From NCBI GenBank assembly GCA_031277995.1, contig JAITLH010000026.1:1-12560 (forward strand): DNA of 12,560 nucleotides, given 5' to 3'. The position numbers were made by a program, and so were the translations under genes. The notes below the pieces were generated by a model that was given only the letters and a program-made list of their open reading frames with translations, had not been told where the DNA came from and did no database searches. This DNA is from Deltaproteobacteria bacterium (GTDB taxonomy: Bacteria > Desulfobacterota > Desulfarculia > Adiutricales > Adiutricaceae). The stretch's first letter is position 1; every line of letters begins with the position of its first letter. Shown in pieces: positions 1 to 6,701 of the stretch.

Positions 1-469
1 TCAAACCCTCGGATTCAAGCTCTTCCGCCTGGGCTTGGGCCGGGGTTTGGGCGGCTTCGGCGGTGGCTTCGGGGGCCGGTTCGGCTTGGCTAGGCTCGGT
101 TTGGCCGGGCTCGGTTGGGACCACGGCGATTTGGCCCGGGGCCGGTTCGCCGTGATCGATGGCGCCGGGGAGGGTGTCGGGCGTTAAGGCTTGGTCGGAA
201 ATGGCCGCGGCTTCGGGGGCCGTTTCGGGGGGCATTTCGGCTAAACTAGGCTCGGTTTGGCTAGGTTCGGTTTGGCCGGGCTCGGTTGGGATCACGGCGA
301 TTTGGCCGGGAGCCGGCTCGCCGTGATCGACGGCGCCGGGAAGGGTTCCGGGGGTGAAGATTTGGTCGGCGTTTTGGGCCAAGGCTGGGCCGGGGGCCAG
401 AAAGGTTATGGCCAAAAGAAAGAGGGGGGCCAGAAACTTAAAAACTCGGTTTAAGTCGCGACGTGACAT
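1..469 (-). CDS. Exported Pro/Glu/Ala-rich repeat protein, N-terminal part (runs off the left edge)
   Basis: The reading frame is open from an ATG at 469 down to the window edge, so only about the first 156 residues are visible and there is no in-frame stop. An AAGGA ribosome binding site lies 7 nt upstream of the ATG. The N-terminus is a classic signal peptide: MSRR, then a hydrophobic stretch (about residues 9-25), and an A-L-A cleavage site after residue 31, so the protein is exported. The mature part is low in complexity (Pro, Ala, Glu, Gln, Thr) and holds two near-identical 31-33 residue units at about residues 39-71 and 96-128, with the core LPGA(V/I)DHGEPAPGQIAV. No enzymatic domain is visible. 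It lies 107 nt downstream of the CHASE2 cyclase gene on the same strand. CHASE2 cyclase genes are often next to exported FecR-domain proteins, so a FecR or similar periplasmic domain beyond the edge is possible, but that is inference. Confidence 0.75.
   Translation of the reverse strand, partial: MSRRDLNRVFKFLAPLFLLAITFLAPGPALAQNADQIFTPGTLPGAVDHGEPAPGQIAVIPTEPGQTEPSQTEPSLAEMPPETAPEAAAISDQALTPDTLPGAIDHGEPAPGQIAVVPTEPGQTEPSQAEPAPEATAEAAQTPAQAQAEELESEGL
86..184 (-). repeat. In-frame repeat unit 2 of the exported protein
   Basis: About 99 nt that nearly match 257-355 and encode residues 96-128 of the exported protein. The two copies start exactly 171 nt (57 codons) apart. At protein level they differ mainly by G/D, V/I and I/V exchanges. 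Several differences are third-position changes, so the peptide appears to be kept rather than freshly copied. Confidence 0.85.
257..355 (-). repeat. In-frame repeat unit 1 of the exported protein
   Basis: Partner of the 86-184 unit, encoding residues 39-71 with the same TP(G/D)TLPGA(V/I)DHGEPA core and PTEPGQTEPSQ tail. The 57-codon period points to tandem duplication of a longer unit whose linker (about residues 72-95) has since diverged. Confidence 0.85.
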
Positions 470-538
470 ATGGGCATCCTTAGTGAATGTTACTTTGGTT
501 CGTGGTTAGGTACCACCCGTGGGTTTTTTGTTTCCGCG

Positions 539-576
539 CCCCCGGGCCGCCCGTTTTTGGGCGGCGCGGGGGGTGG
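539..576 (-). other. GC-rich hairpin after the cyclase stop codon
   Basis: Directly after the cyclase stop, the minus strand can fold a 7-bp GCCGCCC/GGGCGGC stem with an A-rich loop, plus an outer CCCCC/GGGGG pairing. No T-run follows on the minus strand; an A-rich stretch comes instead. A proper intrinsic terminator is therefore not supported. It may stabilise the 3' end or partly separate the cyclase from the exported-protein gene. Confidence 0.35.
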
Positions 577-2646
577 TCATTTGGCTTCGAGAATGGTGAC
601 GCCGTCCCAGCGGCTGTCCGGGGGGCGGGCGATGAAATCCATGCAACGTTGGGCGAAGATAAGGCTCGGGTTATCGTTGGGGTTTGATTTGAGGGCGGCC
701 TCAAAGCGGGCCAGGGCGCCTTTGAAGTCTTTGTCAAAGTAGTGGTTTAGGGCCCTTTCGTAGTAATTGACGCACTGGGCCATGTCGTTACTGAGATCGC
801 CTTTGGGGGCCAGGACCTCGTAGACGGTAAGGCTGCCTTTTCGGCCCTTGACGCGGATTTTGTCGAGGGCCCTAAAGCAAATTTCGTCCTGGGCCAGGGT
901 TTGGGTGGCTTGGCTGGCGATGATGGTGGTTAGAAAGAGCTTATTGACCGAAACCAGGCGCGAGGCCAGGTTCACCGCGTCGCCCATGACCGTGTAGTTT
1001 ATGCGCTGTTTGGCCCCGATGTTGCCGGCGATGACCTGGCCGGTATTTAAGCCCATCAGGGCCTGGAGAAAGGGGAGGTTTTGGGCCGTGAGGTCGCGGT
1101 TTAGGTCATCCATGAGCCTTTTTTGCATGAGGGCCGAAAGGCAGCAAGACACGGCGTGTTTGGGCTGCGAGGAGGGGGCCCCCCAAACGGCCATGATGGC
1201 GTCCCCGACGAATTTATCGACAAAGCCGCCAAAGCGCTCAATGGCCGTGTTCATGGTGTCGTAATAACGGTTTAGGAGATCGACCACCTCGGCCGTGTCC
1301 ATGTTTTCGGCCATGGAGGTAAAGCCCACCAGATCGGCGAAAAAAACCGTGACGTTTCTTAATTCCCCGCGGCGCTCCAGGGTTTGTTCGGGATTAAGCA
1401 TGATTTTGTCGGCCAAGTCCGGGTTTAGGTAGAGGGTCAGGGCCTGGTTGGAGGCGCGCCTTAAAACGCGGCTCTCGTGGCCCCTAAAAGTCCAGTAGAG
1501 TAGGTTAGCCAGTACCAATATGGAAAAGCCGGGAATGACCGGAAGGTAAACGTTTCGGCGAAAGATCAGTAAACATAGGGCCGGGTAGAGTAGGGTGACC
1601 GCCGTGGGTAGCCAGCCGGCCACCGGGGCGTCCTTTTTTATGGTCAGTAAGATTGGCGACAAGGCCAGAAAGGTTAGGCCAAAAAGGAGAACCAGGTGCT
1701 GGGCCCAATGGGGTTCTTGCAAAAAGTGCCCGCTTAAAAGGGTCGCGACCGAGTGGGCCTGGATCTCGACCGCGGGCATTAGGTACCAACCCTGTCCGCC
1801 CTTACCCATATAGTCCGAGGCCGGTGTGGGATAGGCGTCCATGTTTATGGAACTGGTGTCGCCGATGAAGACGATTTTGTCGGCGAAAACCCTTTTGAAA
1901 AAGTCCATCTCGCCGTTTTGGGCCCGATCGTAGATGTCGGAAAAACTAAGTTTCGAGATCTCGCTGGAATAATCGATGTAAAATTCCTCGCCCGGGAGCG
2001 TTGAGAGGGCCGGGTTTTGGGTCACGGCCACGACCACGGAAAAGGAGTAGGGGTCCACGGGATCGGTAAAATTTGGCCACTTTAGGGCTTGGAGCCGGAC
2101 CTTGTTGTCCCGGTCGTGAACCAGGTTTAAAAAACCCATCCGGTCGCGCCCCAAGATCTCGACGTACTTGGCCGAAGGGAGTAAGGGGCGATCGCTTAGG
2201 TACCTAAAACCGTAAATGACCGGGATGCCGTTTTTGTGGGCGGAATTGACGGCCCGAAACCATTTGGTCTCGTCCTCCAAGGCGAAGGGATGGGTCTCGA
2301 TGGCCGGAAGGGGCTGGTGGATGGCCACGGCCTTGGCCCCGCCCAAGACCAAATGGTCCAAAATGGTGGCCCAGGCGGCGGGATCGAAGGATTGGGGAAA
2401 GTATTTGTGGGGATTGGAAAGGGTCAGATCGTCCAAGGCCACGACGACCAATCGATCGGCCGAATCGTACTTGTCTTCGGATTTGTGGGAGAGCATGAAA
2501 TCGAATATGGAGCCCTCCAAAGGGAAATCGGTTCCGGGCACGCTCATGGCCAGTCCCAAAAAGCTCAGAAACAAGCAGCTAATGGCGACTATCCTAAATC
2601 TCGCCCACAACGGGCCTTCCAATAACCTTAAAACATTGTCAAGCAT
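577..2646 (-). CDS. CHASE2-domain class III adenylate cyclase, membrane bound
   Basis: Complete 689-residue protein predicted to make cAMP from ATP in response to an extracytoplasmic signal. Order of parts: one N-terminal membrane segment (about residues 16-36), a periplasmic CHASE2 sensor (about 40-310), three membrane helices (about 315-388), a linker, a class III cyclase domain (about 428-612), and a TPR-like tail (about 620-670) ending in the DGV-type terminus typical of CHASE2 cyclases. Both metal aspartates are visible: D438 in FFADLVGF and D482 in VGDAIMAVWG. K478 and T552 (in NYTVMGDAVN) are the ATP-selecting pair of the class IIIb type, and N559 and R563 are the transition-state residues, so adenylate rather than guanylate cyclase is the better call. 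The ATG at 2646 has a GAGAG element 5 nt upstream. It follows the citrate-synthase-like gene by 115 nt and precedes an exported protein. The ligand is unknown. Confidence 0.93.
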   Translation of the reverse strand: MLDNVLRLLEGPLWARFRIVAISCLFLSFLGLAMSVPGTDFPLEGSIFDFMLSHKSEDKYDSADRLVVVALDDLTLSNPHKYFPQSFDPAAWATILDHLVLGGAKAVAIHQPLPAIETHPFALEDETKWFRAVNSAHKNGIPVIYGFRYLSDRPLLPSAKYVEILGRDRMGFLNLVHDRDNKVRLQALKWPNFTDPVDPYSFSVVVAVTQNPALSTLPGEEFYIDYSSEISKLSFSDIYDRAQNGEMDFFKRVFADKIVFIGDTSSINMDAYPTPASDYMGKGGQGWYLMPAVEIQAHSVATLLSGHFLQEPHWAQHLVLLFGLTFLALSPILLTIKKDAPVAGWLPTAVTLLYPALCLLIFRRNVYLPVIPGFSILVLANLLYWTFRGHESRVLRRASNQALTLYLNPDLADKIMLNPEQTLERRGELRNVTVFFADLVGFTSMAENMDTAEVVDLLNRYYDTMNTAIERFGGFVDKFVGDAIMAVWGAPSSQPKHAVSCCLSALMQKRLMDDLNRDLTAQNLPFLQALMGLNTGQVIAGNIGAKQRINYTVMGDAVNLASRLVSVNKLFLTTIIASQATQTLAQDEICFRALDKIRVKGRKGSLTVYEVLAPKGDLSNDMAQCVNYYERALNHYFDKDFKGALARFEAALKSNPNDNPSLIFAQRCMDFIARPPDSRWDGVTILEAK

Positions 2647-2724
2647 GGGGCTCTCGATTGGTCAAAGGAGATGGGCCGGCCGAAACAAAAAAGCCAAACG
2701 TCCGCCCCAAACGTCTCCGACAAG

Positions 2725-2750
2725 CCTGGGCCCGTTTCGAAACGCCCAGG
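2725..2750 (-). terminator. Strong hairpin between the Re-citrate synthase-like gene and the cyclase gene
   Basis: CCTGGG/CCCAGG arms enclose a perfect 12-bp palindrome CGTTTCGAAACG, with a two-base bulge. It starts 11 nt after the stop codon of the upstream gene. On the minus strand the nearest T-run lies about 30 nt beyond the stem (around 2687-2692), too far for a textbook intrinsic terminator. It could act as a partial terminator, a Rho-linked pause, or an mRNA processing and stability element. The stop codon itself sits in a second small palindrome, CGATCTT-A-AAGATCG. Confidence 0.4.
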
Positions 2751-2761
2751 GGTTGGCGATC

Positions 2762-4738
2762 TTAAAGATCGTCGACCTCGGGGGTTTCGAGGTTTTCGGC
2801 CTCGATGTTGGCCAGATAATCGAAGCGGATGTCCAGGCCCAGGACCCCGACGATCTCGTTTTGGTCGTTAGTGATGGGCCCGCTCACGGTTATGCACAGC
2901 GCTTGGGTAAACCGGGAGGTGTAGAAGTCGGTCACGTGAATCTGCCCGTCCTCCATGGGTTTTACGAACCAGACCCGATCCGAGAGGTTCGAGCCCACGT
3001 CTTGCTGGCCGCTAAAGCGCTTTTTTTCCTTGACCGAGGTCACGTTTCGGGTGGTTTTCAGGCCTTTGTTGTCGGTGACGTACATGAATTGGATATAGGG
3101 GATGGTGGTCACCCACTTTTCCATGATCTTTTCTTGCTTTTTGGGATCCATCGAGCGGATGACGGGATCTTTTATGATCTCCAGGATCAGATCGTGGACC
3201 AATTCCCGGGCCTTGTATCTCAAATGGTCAAACTGGGACTCGAACTTTTGGGGCAGAAAGTGGCGGGCCAGTCTCTCGAGTTCCCGGGGACTCATGCTGG
3301 TGACCCGGCCGTTTTCGTACTCCTTTTGGATGGCCCGGGTCATTTTGATGACGGCCGGATGGCGTTTGTCGAGGATCTCGCCGCTGGTTTGCTGGAGTCT
3401 CTGGTTTAGCCAGTGGGCCAACCCGGCCGTCCCGGACTTGTCGTTTATCGAGATGGTGGGCGCCTTATTAAGGATCTTGCGGGTGTCGAAGATATTGTAG
3501 ATCTCTTCGTTTTTCAAAAGCCCGTCGGCGTGGATGCCCGCCGAGGTGGAATTGAAATCCCGGCCCACCAAGGGGTAGTTGGGGGGGATGCGCGCGTTAA
3601 GCTCGGCCTCGAAATACTTGGCCAGTTCCGTTATGGCCGTGTAATCAACCCCAACCGTGGGGCCCCACAGGGCGGCGTGTTCTATGAGTAGGCCCTCGAT
3701 GGGCGTGTTTCCGGTCCTTTCCCCAAAGCCCAAAAGGGAGCCGTTTATGGCCCCCAGGCCATAGAGCCAGGCCGTGGTGGCGTTAACAAACCCCTTGTGG
3801 AAATCGTTGTGCCCGTGCCATTCCAGATCCCGGCCGTCGAAGCCGGCGTCGTCTATTAGGGCCCTAACGAGCCTGGGGATCGAGCGCGGCAAGGCCGCCC
3901 CCGGATAGGTTACCCCAAAACCCAGCGTATCGCAAAGCCTTATGACGATGGGGATCTTGGCCTGTTCGGAGAGGCGCTTTATTTGTTGGGCGAAGGGAAC
4001 GCACATGCCGTAAATGTCGGCCCGGGTGACGTCCTCAAAATGGCAGCGCGGGGCGATGCCGTAGGAGAGGGCTTCCATGATGAGGGCCAGATACTTGTCG
4101 CAAGCCCGCTTGCGGTTTAGGCCCAGCTTAAGGTAGATATGGTAGTCCGAGATCGAGGTCAGGATGCCGGTCTCGGTTAGGTTCATGTCTTTGACGATCT
4201 TAAGATCCTCGGAGACGGCCCTAATCCAGGCGGTTATGAGCGGGAAGGGCAGATCGAGCTCGCGGCAAGCGTCCACGGCCTGGCGATCCTTTTGGTTAAA
4301 GACGAAAAACTCGCTTTTTCTGATTAGGCCGCTTGGCCCGGCCAGGCGGGCCAGGTATTTGAAGATTTTGACGATCTGCTCGACCGTGTAGGGCGGGCGG
4401 GCTTGCTGGCCGTCCCTAAAGGTGGTGTCGGTTATGACCGGTTCCTTGGCCGGGATCATGGCCGGCAGGTGGCCGTCAAAATTCAGCCTGGGAATCTCCG
4501 TATAGGGAAAAAGATCCCGATAGAGTTCGGGCTTTCCCGTCTCGACCAGCTTAAAGCGCCCGGGCCCCGGCCGCGAGGCCATAAGCCCGCCGTTATTGGC
4601 CAAGCCACTAGCCAAGCCCATGGCCAAGCCATTGGCCGGGCCATTAGCCGGGCCACTGGCGGCGCCAATGGAAGCTCCATTGGCGCCGGCGTTGGCCGTT
4701 TCGTTGGCCGCGTGATTTTCCGCTTTTTTTCTCATCAT
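2762..4738 (-). CDS. LeuA/homocitrate-synthase-family enzyme (probable Re-citrate synthase) with a C-terminal Cache-like domain
   Basis: From the ATG at 4738 this is 658 residues, against roughly 380-550 for the family. The carboxyltransferase TIM barrel spans about residues 100-385: the DTTFRDGQQARP loop (metal Asp104, catalytic Arg108) and HGHND (His308, His310) are intact, as is the glycine-rich GFGERTGNT. The family condenses acetyl-CoA with a 2-oxo acid. Resemblance to Re-citrate synthases of clostridia and Desulfovibrio, which make citrate from oxaloacetate in anaerobes, is the best specific call; homocitrate, citramalate or isopropylmalate synthase remain possible. No LeuA-type regulatory domain is seen. 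Instead residues about 540-650 look like a Cache sensor (D587-R588-V-W590-F591, then TDFYTS, then GVLGLDIRF). Residues 10-50 are an Ala/Asn/Gly-rich low-complexity tract. There is no membrane segment, so the Cache domain would be cytoplasmic. A TTG at 4753 is an alternative start, and a second ATG follows at 4735. The gene lies about 50 nt after aspS. Confidence 0.8.
   Translation of the reverse strand: MMRKKAENHAANETANAGANGASIGAASGPANGPANGLAMGLASGLANNGGLMASRPGPGRFKLVETGKPELYRDLFPYTEIPRLNFDGHLPAMIPAKEPVITDTTFRDGQQARPPYTVEQIVKIFKYLARLAGPSGLIRKSEFFVFNQKDRQAVDACRELDLPFPLITAWIRAVSEDLKIVKDMNLTETGILTSISDYHIYLKLGLNRKRACDKYLALIMEALSYGIAPRCHFEDVTRADIYGMCVPFAQQIKRLSEQAKIPIVIRLCDTLGFGVTYPGAALPRSIPRLVRALIDDAGFDGRDLEWHGHNDFHKGFVNATTAWLYGLGAINGSLLGFGERTGNTPIEGLLIEHAALWGPTVGVDYTAITELAKYFEAELNARIPPNYPLVGRDFNSTSAGIHADGLLKNEEIYNIFDTRKILNKAPTISINDKSGTAGLAHWLNQRLQQTSGEILDKRHPAVIKMTRAIQKEYENGRVTSMSPRELERLARHFLPQKFESQFDHLRYKARELVHDLILEIIKDPVIRSMDPKKQEKIMEKWVTTIPYIQFMYVTDNKGLKTTRNVTSVKEKKRFSGQQDVGSNLSDRVWFVKPMEDGQIHVTDFYTSRFTQALCITVSGPITNDQNEIVGVLGLDIRFDYLANIEAENLETPEVDDL
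4574..4709 (-). repeat. Ala/Asn/Gly-rich low-complexity coding tract
   Basis: Repeated short words built on GGCCATTGGCC and GGCCATTAGCC (read on the plus strand) encode strings such as SGPANGPANGLAMGLASGLAN near the N-terminus of the citrate-synthase-like enzyme. The period is 9-15 nt and imperfect. It adds a flexible tail ahead of the conserved part, which begins near GRFKLVETGK. Confidence 0.7.
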
Positions 4739-4791
4739 GTCCCACCCAAACAAACTTTCCCGGGGATCCGGGGATGGGTTTTTAAAAAGCC

Positions 4792-6582
4792 TTACGGGGT
4801 TAGGTTTTTGTCGATTTTGAGGCCAAGCTCCAGAAGCTGCTGATCGGCCGCGCCGCCCGGGGCTTCGGTCAGGGGACAGACGGCCTTCTGGGTTTTGGGA
4901 AAGGCGATGACGTCCCTAAGGGAGGTGGCCCCGGTGAGGATCATGACCAGGCGATCCAGGCCAAAAGCGCAGCCGCCGTGGGGCGGGGTGCCGTAATCCA
5001 GGGCGTCTAAAAAAAAGCCAAACTTTTCCCGGGTCTCGTCCTTGGATAACCCCAATGTCGCGAAGACCCGGTTTTGGAGGTCGGGGCGGTGGATGCGGAT
5101 GGAACCGCCGCCGATCTCGCTCCCGTTCAAAACCAGATCGTAGGCCAGGGCTTTGACCTTAACGGGGTCGGTTTCCAAAAAGCCCAGATCCTCGTCCCGG
5201 GGGGCGGTGAAGGGGTGGTGCTTGGCCGCCCAGCGCTTGGTTTGGGGGTCAAACTCGAACATGGGAAAGTCGGTGACCCAGGTTAGGGCGAATTGGTCGG
5301 TTTTGATTAAATCCAGATCTTCCGCGAGCTTTACCCTTATTTGGCCCAAAACGTGGGAAACCATCTCGGCCGAGTCGGCCCCAAAGAAAAGGACGTCCCC
5401 AACCTCGGCCTTAAGGGCGCCGATAAGGCCTTGTTTTTCCCCCTCGCTTAAAAACTTGGCCAAGGGCCCTTGGAAACCCTCGGCGGTCAATCTTAGCCAA
5501 GCCAAACCCTTGGCCCCCAAGCCGATGGCCATGGCCACCAAATCGTCAAGCTGCTTACGGGAAAACTTCCCGGCGCCCTTGGCGTTTATGGCCCTTATTT
5601 GGCCGCCGGATTTGAGGGCCTCGACAAAGACCTGGGCCTTGGAGTTGGCCAAAACCTCGCCCAAATCGACCATTTCCAATCCGTAGCGCAGATCGGGCCG
5701 ATCGATCCCGTATTGGGACATGGCCTGGTCGTAAGTCAAGCGGGGAAAGGGCCTAGGGAGCTTTACTCCCAGGATTTTTTGAAAGACCAGGCCCACGTAG
5801 CCTTCCAGGACCTCGATTATCTCTTCCTGGGAAACGAAACTCATCTCGAGATCGACTTGGGTAAATTCCGGCTGGCGATCGGCCCTTAGATCCTCGTCCC
5901 TAAAACACTTGACGATCTGGCAATAGCGATCCACCCCGCCCATCATGAGTAATTGCTTAAATAATTGGGGCGATTGGGGGAGGGCGAAAAAAGAGCCCCG
6001 GTTAACCCGGGAAGGCACCAAATAGTCCCTGGCCCCCTCGGGCGTGGATTTGGTCAAAACCGGGGTTTCGATCTCCAAAAACCCCAGCCCGGAAAAGTAG
6101 TCCCGGGTAATCTTGGAAACGTTGTGCCTGACCACGAAATTATTCAAAACCCTGGGGCGCCTAAGGTCCAGATACCTGTGCCGCAATCTAACCATCTCGG
6201 TGGCGTCGGCGTGATCCTCGACCACGAAGGGCGGGGTTTTGGCTTCGTTTAGGACCCTAAGCTCCCTTATGAAAACCTCCACGCCGCCGGTTTTGAGCTT
6301 GGGGTTTATCATGTCGTCGGGCCTTCTCCTAACCCGGCCCACCATGGCCAAAACGTATTCGGCCCTGACGTCATGGCTCTTTTCATGGGTTGCGGGATCT
6401 TCCTGGGGATTGAAAACGGTCTGGACCAAACCGCTGCGATCCCTAAGATCGATAAAAACCAAGCCGCCGTGGTCGCGGCGATGCTGGACCCAGCCCATTA
6501 TGACGACGTCCTGATCGAGTAACTGTTGGGTGATTTCACCGCAATAATGGGTGCGTTTGAGCCCGGCCATCGATTCCGACAT
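4792..6582 (-). CDS. aspS: Aspartyl-tRNA synthetase, bacterial type
   Basis: Complete 596-residue class IIb synthetase that charges tRNA with aspartate in the cytoplasm. Domains in order: OB-fold anticodon-binding domain (about 1-110), catalytic core with motif 1 near GFLEIETPVLTKSTPEGARD (167-186), motif 2 with FRDED and RADRQPEFTQ (227-242), the GAD insertion (about 300-430) that marks bacterial AspRS, and motif 3 FGLDRLVMIL (540-549). The length is normal. His38 in HRRDHGG sits where E. coli has Leu; as I recall, a His here is linked to non-discriminating enzymes that also charge tRNA-Asn. Start: the ATG at 6582 follows a GGAG about 11 nt upstream, a longish spacing. It lies 119 nt downstream of hisS on the same strand; that gap contains a large hairpin with a T-rich tail, so aspS may have its own promoter or be attenuated. 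Confidence 0.97.
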   Translation of the reverse strand: MSESMAGLKRTHYCGEITQQLLDQDVVIMGWVQHRRDHGGLVFIDLRDRSGLVQTVFNPQEDPATHEKSHDVRAEYVLAMVGRVRRRPDDMINPKLKTGGVEVFIRELRVLNEAKTPPFVVEDHADATEMVRLRHRYLDLRRPRVLNNFVVRHNVSKITRDYFSGLGFLEIETPVLTKSTPEGARDYLVPSRVNRGSFFALPQSPQLFKQLLMMGGVDRYCQIVKCFRDEDLRADRQPEFTQVDLEMSFVSQEEIIEVLEGYVGLVFQKILGVKLPRPFPRLTYDQAMSQYGIDRPDLRYGLEMVDLGEVLANSKAQVFVEALKSGGQIRAINAKGAGKFSRKQLDDLVAMAIGLGAKGLAWLRLTAEGFQGPLAKFLSEGEKQGLIGALKAEVGDVLFFGADSAEMVSHVLGQIRVKLAEDLDLIKTDQFALTWVTDFPMFEFDPQTKRWAAKHHPFTAPRDEDLGFLETDPVKVKALAYDLVLNGSEIGGGSIRIHRPDLQNRVFATLGLSKDETREKFGFFLDALDYGTPPHGGCAFGLDRLVMILTGATSLRDVIAFPKTQKAVCPLTEAPGGAADQQLLELGLKIDKNLTP

Positions 6583-6601
6583 AAAAAATAAACTCCAAAA
6601 T

Positions 6602-6664
6602 AGTAAAAATAGTTAACGGGCCCAAGGCTTGCCTAAGGTAAAAGCCTTGTCCTTTGGCCCTTAA
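6602..6664 (-). terminator. Hairpin with T-rich tail between hisS and aspS
   Basis: An 8-bp perfect stem CAAGGCTT/AAGCCTTG (6623-6630 with 6642-6649, 11-nt loop) is capped outside by GGGCC (6618-6622) and GGCCC (6656-6660). Read on the minus strand, the stem is followed within about 5 nt by the T-rich run TATTTTTACTATTTT. This fits an intrinsic terminator of hisS or an attenuator in the aspS leader. No leader peptide or T-box signature was seen. Confidence 0.5.
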
Positions 6665-6701
6665 AGAAAAACCCTTCATTGGCCTTACCCTAAAAGCCGC
6701 C

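Noticed and set aside
86..355. CRISPR-like repeat
   Set aside because: Only two long coding repeats in frame inside an exported protein; no short repeats with regular unique spacers.
2216..3409. 397-codon plus-strand frame opposite the cyclase and the citrate-synthase-like gene
   Set aside because: It spans the ends of two well-supported minus-strand genes and their gap; it is an antisense shadow caused by GC-rich codons.
4739..4753. TTG start adding five residues to the citrate-synthase-like protein
   Set aside because: The ATGs at 4738 and 4735 are more usual starts and no convincing Shine-Dalgarno favours the TTG, though it cannot be excluded.
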